Shown: positions 23,250 through 34,540 of the stretch, one piece after another
Layout: each line of letters opens with the position of its first letter
Position numbering within the stretch: position 1 is the stretch's first letter
Assembly: GCA_029747015.1 (NCBI GenBank)
Contig: JAKOGI010002703.1
Coordinates: forward strand, 1 to 64,000
Direction of reading: 5' to 3'
Length of the DNA stretch: 64,000 nucleotides
Source of the DNA: Carnegiea gigantea
Lineage: Eukaryota > Streptophyta > Magnoliopsida > Caryophyllales > Cactaceae
Notes under the pieces: model-generated
What the model was told of the DNA's origin: nothing
What the model saw: the letters and a program-made list of their open reading frames with translations, nothing else
Database searches by the model: none
Program-made: the position numbers and the translations under genes

Positions 23250-24524
23250 ATATATCAATCTCACCAGGCCTCTAGGCATGCCCTATAGTTTTAGAAATAT
23301 TGTGCCTGGGAAGTAAGCAACCCATGAAGCTCAACGTGGCGCTCTTGGACAAAGTGCTGAAGAGTGGCGGTCTCAGAAGCAACAAATGCTCAGAAGCGAA
23401 CTTTCTCCTCTTGAATGGGTCTAAGGGTGTCTTGGATGTCAGAATAGTCAGGAGGGGTGGTTAAGAAGAAGAACTAGGTTCGGCTTAACTAGAGTGAGGG
23501 GCTGGATGATGGGGTGTGGGTCGAACAATCTCCTCATCACCAGGTACCCTATAAAGGTTATCTCGGTGAAGAAGGGTGGTGCGATCAACATTAGGAAGTA
23601 GCAAAAGCAGATCCCCGGGGTGACTCCAACACAAACAGCCAGCCTCAACTTTATAAAAATTCATAATCTCAAAAGCAGCTTGATCAAGCCGCTCAGACCC
23701 GAAAACTCTATCCGCAGGATTGGGCTCAACACCCAAGAATCTAGCAAAAGTAGTTACAATCCCACCTATGGCTATCCTACCTTTAGTGCTAACAGCAGCA
23801 CTATGTAATTGTCTAGCTAAAAACGAACCTGGTCAAGCTGGACTCCATCAAGCATACAAGACAAAGAATACAACTCAGAAAGTTTCGGGACATTCAGACT
23901 ATCATCCCGAGCAAATAGAGAACAAGCTAAAATATGCTGGGCTACTCTAATACAAGGGTTCCTAATATGTGTGCATTTTGATAAACGGGTGTTGTACCTA
24001 ACACTCCCCGAAAGTTTACCCCAAAACGCGTTCGGGTTGAATTCGCGGGGGACTTGGCGATTTGATAAATCCATGCTAGGTGGAAAACTAAAAATACTAT
24101 TGAAGGTACCTAAGTTCAGTTCATACAATTAACCCTGTAAATAAAACGATATATATCCAACTTGACATTGAGGTCCTCTAGTGACCTCGACATAGAGTGT
24201 ACTAAGAAATTCTAGGGTCAAGTTCCTATATGTATGCTCTTTGATTTCTAAAAAGTGTCCCATACCACCTTTTGCAAACAACCATCTAATATCATCCAAC
24301 ATTCCTAACCGGGCTAACAAATCCTCATCATAATATCTAGTTGCTACAACCATACGCTCATTCAAACAATTATACCTAGCAACATGGTTGGAATGCGTTA
24401 CACCAAGAGAGTGAGGAATGTTACCTCTAACATGCACAGTTTAGGATGTTCTTTGAGGTTGAGGTTGTGCTTAACTTGATGAACCAACCTCCTTGGGGTT
24501 CCTTTGTTTCTTGGTTGGTGCCAT
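23250..24524 (-). pseudogene. ATHILA ORF-1 family pseudogene of element E
   Basis: Starts MAPTKKQRNPKE at 24524 on the minus strand. Readable blocks are YYDEDLLARLGMLDDIRWLF, FLEIKEHTYRNLTLEFLSTL, EVTRGPQCQVGYISFYLQG, then, across a stop at 24129, LNLGTFNSIFSFPPSMDLSN and a NAFWGKLSGSVRY block. A further frame change leads to DRVFGSERLDQAAFEIMNF and VPGDEEIVRP. These are hallmarks of the ATHILA ORF-1 / putative plant transposon protein family found downstream of pol in Athila elements; its function is not established. Several stops and frameshifts disable this copy. Confidence 0.8.
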
Positions 24525-25158
24525 GGTTACAAACTCTAACAAAAAACAAAACTAAAACCAAAATAACAACTAAAACCTAGAAAATTGAAGAAATTAAGTA
24601 AAAACATAAAAAAAAAAAAAGAGAGAGAGAGAAAATGATGGGTATGGTGGATGAGTGAAGGTGAGATGAATTTGAAGAAGAAGAAGAAGAAGAAAAAGAA
24701 GAAAAGAGATGAAATTTACAGAGAAAAGGGGAAGATTGAGTGAAAAGAAATGATTTGGTGCGAAAATGATTGAAAATGGTGAAGAAATGAGGGAAGATTA
24801 CAGATGTGAGATATGGAAAGTTTAGAGAGAGAAATTAGAGGTAGAGAGAGAGTATGTTGAGAGGTTGAAGAAGAAGTGAGGGAGAGGAAAGGGCATCGTG
24901 GTTAAAAACCTAGACCGCAGGCCGTAGCGGTCCACTACGGTCCATGGCCTTCACTAAGGGCCAACCGTGCTGTCTGCTAACATAACTTTTTTTTTTCTTT
25001 TTTCTGGGTTAGCAACGCATGGCCGTATTTCTGGGAGTACTAGCCATTTATGCATATTATATATGTTTTTGTTTTCTCTCTCTCTCTTTTTTTTTATCAC
25101 AGATTACAAAAATAGTAAAAATAAAAGCTAAGGAAAGAAAAAAGGAAATGAAAAAGAA
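24525..25158 (-). other. Spacer of element E between conserved box and ORF-1
   Basis: Low-complexity DNA: a poly-A/GA run at 24607-24633, a GAA repeat at 24672-24705 and a CT run near 25076-25095. A GC-rich patch (24915-24975) holds inverted repeats such as CCGTAGCGGTCCACTACGG. No gene. Confidence 0.6.
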
Positions 25159-25182
25159 CTTGGGTTGCCTCCTAAGAAGCGC
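25159..25182 (-). other. Conserved Athila box of element E
   Basis: Minus sense GCGCTTCTTAG followed by GAGGCAACCCAAG, one base different from the copy in element F at 17605. Confidence 0.65.
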
Positions 25183-25489
25183 TCTTTTAAGGTCAAGAGC
25201 TTGACTCTTGTTCTATACTTGTTCCGGATCAAGAAGTGTATGGACATTGGCTTTGTCCGGGACCACAAAATCAAATTTCTTCAAGCGAAGGTACCATCTT
25301 AAAAGTTCTGGCTGCAGGTCCTTCGTCTTCATAACTTGGTGTCATAATGCATTATCTGAATACAAAACAAATCGCTCTTATAGCCCATCAGATGGGCTAT
25401 GATCCATTTGTTCAACCCCTACATCAAAATCTGCATCAAAACCTTCCATAGGGGGCATAGAGAGAACAGTTTATGCAAACCTGTCATAA

Positions 25490-25975
25490 TCACTCATGGA
25501 AGACTCATTAGAATAGGGGCCTTAACCTTGGGCTTGTTAGGTGGCATAGGAGCAGCAAACTCCGCCTTTCTATGACTAAACACAGCAAAGCGCCGTTGTA
25601 CCTCAAAAGATACACAACCCTCTCTTACATCAATGTGGCAACCAGCTGTCGCCAAAATGGGCCGACCTAGGATAATTTGAGCATCGTCAATTTCAAGCAT
25701 ATCAACTATAATGAAGTCCTCCAAAACCCAAAGATCTCCTATATTGATTGGCAAATTATCCAATTTGCCTATAGGTTTTGTCGCAGAACCATCAGTCAAC
25801 TGTAGTGAAAAAGGTACGGCTAGTAATGGTCCTAGGTACAGCTTATAAAACAAAGAATAGGATATTATGCTAACACCAGCACCTTAATCATATATACCTC
25901 TCTCAATTTCCATCTTTCCCACAATGCAGGGGATAGAAAAACTACCTGGGTCAGAGAGCTTAGGGGGAAAATGGT
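25490..25975 (-). pseudogene. Element E aspartic protease remnant
   Basis: Minus-strand blocks are SDPGSFSIPCIVGKMEIERG, then LGAGVSIISYSLFYKL (DLGAS-type active site with S changed to G and a stop close by). Then come PIGKLDNLPINIGDLWVLEDF and IILGRPILATAGCHIDVREG. The last is the usual retropepsin C-terminal motif. No RT follows; the conserved box lies 0.3 kb downstream. Confidence 0.82.
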
Positions 25976-26744
25976 GGGGATCTCAACAGTGTCATTCTCT
26001 TTGAATGTGGTAGTCTTGCCATTATTATTTCTCTCCTTATTTTCAGCCATGATTATTTCCCTACCCTCATCCATTGGTATATCCTCAGGGCCAGTTAAGT
26101 CCTTTTCTTCTTCCTTCATGGTAACACAGTTACAGTGCGCACGAGGATTGGGTTCGAGCTTGCTAGGAAGTCTATTTGGGCGTGCAGATGAGAAACTGGC
26201 TTTTTGGGCAATTTAAGCTTCTAACATCCTATTGTGACTCGTAAGCACATCAACCTTTGAGGCTAATTGCTTAATATACTCATCCTGTGTTTGTGGCGCC
26301 ATAAGCATACTTTCCATCATTACCTCTAAATTAGACTTTTGGGGGCATTTGAGAAGGGAATGAGGGTCTTTAAAAACCAAGGGTGGTCTAGCATTGATAG
26401 GGGGCACATTCGATGGGTTTGGGTTAGACCTATAAGAAAATTTTGGATGATTTGGGCAATCTGGATTATAGGTATTTTAGTAAGGATCATTGGTTAGTCT
26501 TGGGTTGAAATTTTGAACATAATTAACTTCATTAGGGTCATGGGAAAAAAGAATCCCAAACTGACAGTTCAAAGTCACATGCTCAACAGAACCATAAATT
26601 TCACTAGGGGAACGGGCACTAGAATTCACAGCATTAACATTCATTTGGTCCAATCTTTGAGTCATAGCATCTACTTTACCATAACGTAAAGTAAGTTCAT
26701 CAACTTTAAGCTTACCTTCAACCCGTTTGGATTGGCCTCATTCA
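25976..26744 (-). pseudogene. Element E gag, C-terminal half
   Basis: Continues the gag of 58388-59172 beyond the D insertion. Landmarks: DAMTQRLDQMNVNAV, EHVTLNCQ (eroded zinc-knuckle region), VNYVQNFNPRLTNDPY, then after a stop NHPKFSYR and NPNPSNVPP, and a charged linker. When one TSD copy is removed, reading resumes in the same frame across the D insertion point, with only a nonsense codon just beyond, which confirms both the family and the insertion site. Confidence 0.8.
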
Positions 26745-26749
26745 GCGGA
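26745..26749. repeat. TSD of element D, left copy (GCGGA)
   Basis: Pairs with GTGGA at 58383-58387; the single C/T difference is at a CpG. Confidence 0.75.
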
Positions 26750-28531
26750 TGTTCGAGCCAAAAATGTGTTATTTTTATGATACTTTTATACCCGATTTAT
26801 GCTCATTATAATCGTTATTTTTAGGTTTTTATTTGATTTTATTTTGTTTTGTAGGTTTTGAACAAATGAGAATAATTATGAAAAAATGCAAGAAAAATGC
26901 TGAAAATGTAGGAAATGAAGAACTGGGCCAAATTGACCCGACCCAATTCCTTAAGCTCGTTTTTTGTTTAGCCCAAAGAGGAAAAAAAAAGGAAAAATAA
27001 AACCTAAAATCTACCTAGCCCATGTGTCATGCATGTGACTAGTGAACCCCCCTTTCTTAATTCTAATCCTCTCTCTCCTCTATCTCAGCCAAACCACCTA
27101 AAACTCGATACACCCCCCTCCCTCACTCCATTGTCTTCATCCTCTCCCCTTCAATTCCATCTTCCTCATCCCTTCTCGCTCTTCGAACCACCATCACCTT
27201 CACCACCATCTTCATCCCCCGCCCACCGCGATTCCTGCAACAACTGCCATACCGACATCCACCTTGCATCATCTCCCACGATCCACGCTACCCCTTGGTT
27301 GAACAGTACTGATCGAAGAAGGGCTGGATATATATCAAGCAACCGGCGCATTTGAAGAAGGTTAGGAAGTTTTAGGGTTCAATTTTAGGGTAGTTTTAGT
27401 TCCCGTTTTTGGAGAATTTTATGTTTAATTATGAGTTCTCTCTGCTTTCGAATTCTAGGGTTTAGTTCTTGTTTCCATATTGAATTTCAGAGTTTATATC
27501 AGTTCTAGGACTCGAGTTTTGGGTTAGGAGATTTTTAGGGCTGAATTAGTTCTAATTTTCGAAATTTTAGCTTGAATTTCATATGCATTTTGTTTGATTT
27601 TCAGAGTTAGGGTTTGATAAACTCGGTTAGGATTTGATGTTAGAATGGGTTCTGAGTTTTGAATTTCATGTAATAATACTATAATTTTGAGTTTTCCAGT
27701 TGTAATTCACATTTTTAATTTGTTTTTATATGAATTGAATCTTTGGTTTTGTGAAATTTCGATACATCCCCTCCCTTGAATTTGCCCTATTTGTCTTCTT
27801 TCTCTGTTTGTGAACTTGAAGCTGGTGATGGTGAATCTACATTGTGAGCAAGCTTGGAAGCTCATGTATGGTTATTCTTGGTTGAAATTTTATAGTTCCT
27901 TTCCTCTGTTTTTTTTTTTTTTTTCTAGTTGTTTTGGTGAATTGCTCGATTCAGCTTTGAGTTTTGCCCTGTTGCTTACTGTTTTCAGATTTTAATTTAG
28001 GTTATAGTGGGTTATGCCCCAGTTGTAGTTTGCTCTTGTATAGTTATGGTGAAACTGAGTGTTGCTTTATTAACCATTAATGGGGCGAGATTCGAGCTAG
28101 GGTTGAGCTTTGTTTAGGTTAGGATGCTCATGTTCCTCTTGTTCTACATTCAGTTCGTTATACACTGCAGTCAGGTAATTAGCTTGCTTCTCTTTCATCT
28201 CATTCATCTTATCTCTTACTTTGTTGTCTTCTTAATCAAAACACCCCAATTATGAAATTAAGAAAGGGTAGGTTTAGCTTTAGCTGTTTCCTTAATACAT
28301 GTCAAGTGCTTTCTCTTTGATTTAGTTTAATAACTTTATTATCAGTAGTTCATTCGTTGGAATTGTTTTAAGTATCAACTGTCATTTGGCTTAATTAATT
28401 TCATGTTAGTTTAATAGTTTTTCTAGTAACTTTAATTTCATCTATCGTCCCTGAGGAGACGACCCTCAAGTACCACAGCGAAAGCTATATGCTCGCGGCA
28501 CTTTTAATTTTCACTCAAAAATATCCTAACA
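26750..28531 (+). repeat. Element D 5' LTR
   Basis: A 1782-bp LTR, TGTTCGAGCC...CCTAACA, matching 32536-33699 plus 57771-58382 (1776 bp). It has a pyrimidine-rich leader (about 27050-27290) followed by GTTAGGAAG and TAGGGTT-rich DNA, and a T-run at 27909-27925. The 108-codon frame at 27029 is not kept in the other LTR. Confidence 0.92.
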
Positions 28532-28537
28532 AGCTTT

Positions 28538-28555
28538 TGGCACCGTTGCCTGGTA
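28538..28555 (+). promoter_or_regulatory. Element D primer-binding site
   Basis: TGGCACCGTTGCCTGGTA, resembling the tRNA-Asp-type Athila site TGGCGCCGTTGCCGGGGA, 6 nt after the LTR. Confidence 0.8.
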
Positions 28556-29105
28556 CAATGGCATGAGATTAGGTTATATTTTCATTTTCTTGGCTCCTTT
28601 CTTATTTGCTGCCTTGTTTTGTTTATTTCATTATTATTTGTGATTTGTTTATTAGTTGTTTTGTTTATTAGTTGTAATTTGTTTTGTTGATTTGTTTTGT
28701 TCATTTCGTGACTTTATCATTAGGTTACCTAGGTCTCGTTTTACTTTCTTTATTTTGGTATTGATTGTTACTTAGCTTAGTTATTTCTTGTTATCCAAAA
28801 ATCCGAAAAAATTAGAAAAGCGTATAATCCAAGAAAATTTAGAAAAACTTGAAAACTACAAAAAAAAATTTAAAAATTTTAAAAATCTCAAAAACAAAGT
28901 GGCAAGTTTATGTTTGAGCACTTTTCTTTTTCTTAGTTTTGTTTTTATCAGTTGCTTATGCTTTGATTTACATTGTTTATTCATTGTTAGTTGTGATATA
29001 TCTAGTTCATTTCTTGAAAAAAATCCAAAAACCCATAAAAATTTGGAAAAACTTGAAAACCATTAAAAATTAAAAAATTCTAGAAGCTTTAAAAAACAAC
29101 TTCAA
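28556..29105 (+). other. Element D leader
   Basis: T-rich then A-rich. It contains two similar A-rich stretches (28794-28885 and 29020-29100, AAAATCCGAAAAA/AAAATCCAAAAAC type). The frame at 28788-29066 is low-complexity and not credible. Confidence 0.55.
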
Positions 29106-30760
29106 ATGCCAGTTTTCCATTTCCTCCAATATGAGCATGAACCATTTCGGAGTTATCTTTCAAGATTTAATGAATATCGTGCTCAACTGAATCATAATTT
29201 TGAGAAATGGGAAATTTATGAGGTCATTGCTGTGGGTCTAAATGCTGAATCTTGGAGTCATATTGAGTCTATTTATCCTGGAGGTGTCCTAGGATTATTA
29301 TCTAAAACTCAAAATGAGGTTTGGGATTTCTTTGAAAAACTAGCCTGGGAAACCTGTGCGTTTGAACAAGCTAACGACGCTTTTCAATACTCACCTCATG
29401 GTGAGTTTGTTGTTCCTTATAGATTCAAATGACCTATATTACTATTAAATGCCTCTTGTTTTATGCGATTATTGTGAATCTTCTGATCATGATGCTCATA
29501 CTTGTCCTTTTCGTGCTTATGTTAATGCTACATGTGCAAGTTTTGAAACGAAGATTAATGAATTGACTGATCAAATGATAGAGACCATGAAAGTGAAAAT
29601 GGCAGTGTATTCTTAATGTTTTAGTCAAAATAGGGAGACTTATAGTGAGATTGATTCTAGTTTAAGATCTCCTAAACCTGACATTAGTCTTAATGATGAT
29701 TTTGAACTCTCTTATTCTGCTAGGCCTAACTTGAATGGAGACATATATTTGTCTAGTTTAGATCAAAAGAGTAACCTCCCTGTGTCTTTATCAGTTGACC
29801 TTGCACCCTGCACTAGCTCACCTAAGGGCACCACTGATGATGTCCTAGTTTTTACCAACCCACCCACTACTCTAAATAACTTTTGTGAGTTTGAGGTGGG
29901 TGAACAATCAGATAATGTTAGTGAGTTAAATATAAGCATCACACCTGAAGTTGAGCCTCGTGATTTAGATGAGTCACAGGAAGATATTTCACATGAGTTA
30001 TGCGATGAAGTAACTAAACCCACCATTTTGGACTTTGATGATGATATTCCTTATGCAGAATATGAATCTTTTTCATGTGGATTTAATGTTACTGAAGGTC
30101 TTGATATGGGTTTTCATTTTGAATTCGAATCATTCTCTTTTGATCCTATCATTCCTGACCTTCTATTTAAATTAGATAATAATATTCTGCATGTAGAATA
30201 CGAATCTTTTTATGAGTTTGATATCCATGGAAGTTCTGGTGATGGTTTTTGTGCTGATTATGAGTCCTTCTTTTTTGCTTCCATCCAAACTCACTTTTTT
30301 TTTTTAATATTACGAGTTTGAATTTTTTGAATCTAAGATCATTGCTACTAAGAATTTTGCTTTAGACCAGGCTCATATGCATATTGGACTTAACAGACTT
30401 GTGAACTTTGCACCCCCTATTTTCCCTACATTGTTCGTTCATGCTAATATAGTTTCTAAGCCAATGACCTCAATACTGGCTCATTCTGATTATGTTCATT
30501 TCCTGTCAGATTAGGCCCAACTGTTTGATAAGTTGAAGCGAGCCCTTAATCGTGCTTCATTGGTTAAGTGGGTGTACTCTTTCTGGCTCCAACTTACTGC
30601 TTTTCACTGTTGCTATATTATTGAGAGTTGGGCTTCTTTGTTTGATAAGCTGCTACGTCCTTTAATGAGTTTTAATTCAAGTTGCACCTTTCAGCTTAAT
30701 GTGGAGTGGCTGATGCTCCATAGACCTCAAACTAAACGGATTTCTAGAGGTATAACTTAG
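29106..30760 (+). pseudogene. Element D gag-like frame with acidic YESF-repeat extension
   Basis: The N-terminal part (29106-29432) reads FLQYEHEPFRSYLSRFNEYR and EKLAWETCAFEQANDAF, typical of plant Gypsy Gag. After a frameshift a CX2CX4HX4C zinc knuckle appears (CDYCESSDHDAHTC, 29464-29505). The knuckle frame runs on, with one TAA at 29614, into a long acidic region (29731-30321) that repeats (A/V)(E/D)YESF: AEYESFSC, FEFESFSF, VEYESFYE, ADYESFFF. A T-run at about 30294-30306 breaks the frame; YEFEFFES resumes in another phase, followed by a last stretch (30533-30760) with LFDKLKRAL and LFDKLLRPL. Function of the extension is unknown; Gag part would bind RNA. Confidence 0.7.
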
Positions 30761-32517
30761 GTGTACTCTTGCACCTGATCTAGTATGATCGTTCTAACTT
30801 TTCTTCTCTTTTTCTTTCTTTTCGTACTTAGTTGTGGATAATTAGGACTGTGAATTCTGATGGGTGATCGATCTTGAGGAGCAATTTGGGATATATGGGC
30901 TATGATCACCCTTGATTGTGTTATTGTTTTGCGAATATTTGATAGTTGTGAATATCTAGGATTATCCATGTGTATGTTCTAGTTTTATTATTTGGTTTCC
31001 TTGAATTTGTGTTTTGCTCCCTTGGTTTGGTGTCTTGTTTCTGCAGTTTAGTGAGTTTAGGTTTTCCTTTGTATTTAGCTTTTCTTCTTTTTGTATTTTG
31101 TTTTGTTTTAGGTTTCTTTTGATTTAGGTTGGTGTTTAGTTTGGCTTTGTTTTTATTTAAGGTGATTATGTTTGTTTGGCCTTGATTGGTTTTGTTTTCT
31201 TTTGCTAGGGTTTGATTTTTATTTTTCTTCATTTAGTTATTTTGCTTTTTGATTTTTTGTGTTTGAGTCCTATTTTATTTTGGTTTGGTTTTGATTTTGG
31301 CCATTTAGTGGTTTGGCTTGTTTTAGAGTTAGTTTTGTTTTTGCTTTTCTTTTGAGACTTTGATTTTGGTGATTTTATCTTTATCTTTGGTGTTGTTTGT
31401 GATTTGTATTGGTGTCTTAGTTTGTATATATTTGTGTTTTATGTGATCTTACAGTTGTATAGCTAATGTGATTGCTTTTTAGCGCCTTAGTTTCTACAAT
31501 GAGGATATTGTGAAGTTTAGTGTGGGGGTGAGGTGCCCATTTTTGAAAAATTTTGAAGATTTTTTTTGTTTTCTTTTAGGATGTTTGTACTATGTCTGAT
31601 TAGCTTAAATCTCCTGTGCTTTGGTTATTAGCTTATATGTAAGTAGGATGTGCGTGAAAAGTCTCCGACCTCAGTGTGTCATTCTAAGCACTAATTCTAA
31701 CTCCAGTTGTTCATTATAGATTGTGTAGTCCAATCCTTGTTTATCTCTTCATCATTATCTTTAGGTATTAGGCTTCCATGAATAATTCTCCCACTTGCTT
31801 GTGACACGATTACTCTGGTTTTTGCCACTTTTGGAAAAAAAAATATGAATAAAGAAGAGAAAAAGAAAAAGAGATGGAATAAAATTCGGAATGACAAGTA
31901 TCCCTTTGAGGCATGCGCTACTGAGCGTTACCCTTTGAGGCATGTGCTATTGGATGTTATCCTTTGAGGTAATACTGTTACTGGGAAAGCTTGCTTCCAA
32001 TATTAATATGTTAATAATGTAGTTGTGTCAGTCAAGTGGGATTGAGTCTAATTCTGGTAAATCTAAGCCTTGGGCTGATGATACACTTGCACGCGAGCAC
32101 TGGGATGGATTCACTGCTTTGATGTACAATAGGGTGAAAAACTAGTACTCTGATATCATTTATGGGGTTGAGGGCTTTAAAGTACATTCTGTATATATGC
32201 AAGTCAATAACTTAGTTACATGGGTGATTTAGTTTATTAGAACGTGTGCATATCTTTCCCAAATTCTGTACATATTAGCTTCGAGAAAAAACCAAAAAGA
32301 TTTTCTTTTATTTTTGAAATAATTTTTGTGGGTATTTCACTTGAAAACCCTCACGAGACCTCACTCATCCACTTGAGAGATCGAGGGGTTTAAAGGGCTT
32401 GTTGCATACGCTAAATGCAACCGTAATTCCTACGACAGTGAGTTAGGATTTTCTTTTTCTTACTTTTTTCATTTCTTTTTAGTTAATTTAGTTTGTTTTA
32501 CTTGAGGACGAGCAAAA
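30761..32517 (+). other. Non-coding 3' tail of element D
   Basis: T/G-rich DNA without a credible gene. A polypurine-like box (TTTAGTGTGGGGGTGAGG, about 31517-31536) sits about 1 kb before the functional one. Around 31895-31985 the phrase CCCTTTGAGGCATG(C/T)GCTA recurs in two or three short imperfect copies. Minus-strand frames here (30757-31232) are lysine/asparagine-rich shadows. Confidence 0.55.
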
Positions 32518-32535
32518 TCTTGGTGTGGGGATATC
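32518..32535 (+). promoter_or_regulatory. Element D polypurine tract
   Basis: TCTTGGTGTGGGGATATC after GAGGACGAGCAAAA, abutting LTR start TGTTCG. Confidence 0.75.
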
Positions 32536-33699
32536 TGTTCGTGCCAAAAATGTGTTATTTTTACGATACTTTTATACCCAATTTATGCTCGTTATAATCG
32601 TTATTTTTAGGTTTTTATTTGATTTGATTTTGTTTTGTAGGCTTTAAACAAAATGAAAATAATTATGGAAAAATGCAAGAAAAATGCTGAAAATGTCGGA
32701 AATGAAGAACTGGGCCAAATTGACCCGACCTAATTCCTTAAGCCCGTTTTTTATTTAGCCCAAAGAGAAAAAAAGGAAAAATAAAACCTAAAATCTACCT
32801 AGCTCATGTGCCGTGCACGTGAATAGTGAACCCCCCCTCTTTCTTAATTCTAATCCTCTCTCTCCTCTATCTCAGCCAAACCACCTGAAACCCGATACAC
32901 CCCTTTCCGTCACTCTATCATCTTTATCCTCTCCCCTTCGATTCCATCTTCCTATCCCTTCTCTCTCTTCGAACCACCATCACCTTCACCACCATCTTCA
33001 TCCCCCGTCCACCACGATTCGCGCAGTAACTGCCACGCCGGCATCCACCTTGTATCATCTCCCACCATACACGCTGCCCCTTAGTTGAATGGTACAGATT
33101 GAAGAAGGGCTGGGTATATATCAAGCAACCAGCGCATTTGAAAAAGGTTAGGAAGTTTTAGGGTTCAATTTTAGGGTAGTCTTAGTTCCCTTTTTTAGAG
33201 AATTTTAGGTTTAATTTTGAGTTCTCTCCGTTTTCGAATTCTAGGGTTTAGTTCTTGTTTCCAGATTGAATTTCAGAGTTTATATCAGTCCTAGGATTCG
33301 AGTGTTGAGGTTAGGAGATTGTTAGGGCTGAATTAGTTCTAATTTTCGAAATTTTAGTTTGAATTTCATATGCGTTTTGTTCGATTTTCAGAGTTAGAGT
33401 TTGATAAACTCGATTAGGGTTTAATGTTAGAATGGGTTTTGGGTTTTGAATTTCATGTAATAACGCTACAATTTCGAGTTTTCCAGTTGTAATTCACGAT
33501 TTTAATTTGTTTTTGTACGAATTGAATCTTGCTTTTATGAAACTTCGATACATCCCCTCCCCTGAATTTGCCCTATTTGTTTTCTTTCACTGTTTGTGAA
33601 CCCGAAACTAGTGATGGTGAATCTTCTATTGTGAACAAGCTTGGACGCTTATGTATAGGTGTTCTTGGTTGAAATTTTGAAGTCCCTTTCCTCTGTTTT
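32536..33699 (+). repeat. Element D 3' LTR, first part
   Basis: Matches 26750 to about 27913. Interrupted at its T-run by element B; continues at 57771. Confidence 0.92.
33695..33699. repeat. TSD of element B, left copy (GTTTT)
   Basis: Identical to 57766-57770. It lies in a T-rich run, but both element ends define it. Confidence 0.88.
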
Positions 33700-34540
33700 T
33701 GTAATAGCACGATCCTAAATCATTTTTATCTATTTAATTAAGCCATGTTATTCTTTTTTCTCATTTATTTATCTCATTTAATGATCCTGATTGGGAGAAT
33801 TCATTTTGGGCTCTACTTTGCAAATCGAGTTTCATTTACCGAAAATAATTTTTCGGAGAAATTGATATTAGGCCTTGATGATTATGATTTAAAAGATTAA
33901 ATTATTTTCATGATATCACAATTAATTTCGAGCTACCACAAAAAAAATTCAAGCGCACTCGGTTTGAGCTAGTTTTCGAACCCGATCCTGTTTAAGGCCA
34001 ATTTTGGCCCACCAAGACTTGACCCTATTTATTTATCTAATCACCATCATTAAGCCTTAATTATCATTAGCAAAAGCTAATTTTTAAGCTTCATTTTCAG
34101 CCAAGTATTATTTTTGCCTAACGTTCATTTGCACCAAGCAAACTTCAAGCCACTTTCTCTCTCTTATTCTCTCCTCCTTCCCTCTACCCCACTGCCCAAC
34201 CAGACCAGCAGCAACAGCCCTTTTCCGGCCACTTTCCAGCCGGCCTCTGGCAAGGAATTGCAACCTCCAACCACCTCCCTCCGCCAGCTATCATCTTCCA
34301 CCTTCAAAATCACCAAATATCATCTCTATCTCCCCTTGTTTCAAGCTTAAAGCAAGTGACTTCAATCTTGTTCTTTGAATTTTGGTTTTTGCTTCTTGTT
34401 TTGGTTATTTTGATGATGGATCATGTTATTTTTATTGAATTAAGAATCATTTTGGTGATGGATCATGATGGAGTTGAAGTTGGATGATGCTAGGGTTAGG
34501 GTTTTATCTTAATCATGCAAGCTTCATGTTCAAGTGTTGG

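Larger units (their letters stand above)
20135..26749 (-). mobile_element. Element E, 3' part: Athila-type gag-protease/ORF-1 element
   Basis: Minus-strand element whose 3' LTR is here and whose 5' LTR is at 59314-60592. It is split by element D (26750-58382). The interior encodes decayed Gag and protease, the conserved GGAGGCAACCCAAG-type box, an ATHILA ORF-1 homologue and a long non-coding tail, but no RT, RNase H or integrase. Perfect TSD ATAAA. Confidence 0.9.
26750..33699 (+). mobile_element. Element D, left part: gag-only Athila-like element
   Basis: Plus-strand element with 5' LTR 26750-28531, primer site, gag-like frame, non-coding tail, polypurine tract and 3' LTR that is split by element B (32536-33699 plus 57771-58382). 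No protease, RT, RNase H or integrase is seen, so it depends on other elements, like TR-GAG-type non-autonomous retrotransposons. Inserted in gag of E. Confidence 0.88.

Noticed and set aside
27029..33088. Serine/proline-rich frames starting MHV.SEPP at 27029 and 32813
   Set aside because: They are the CT-rich leader of the two D LTRs; the frames diverge by an indel halfway and show no coding conservation.
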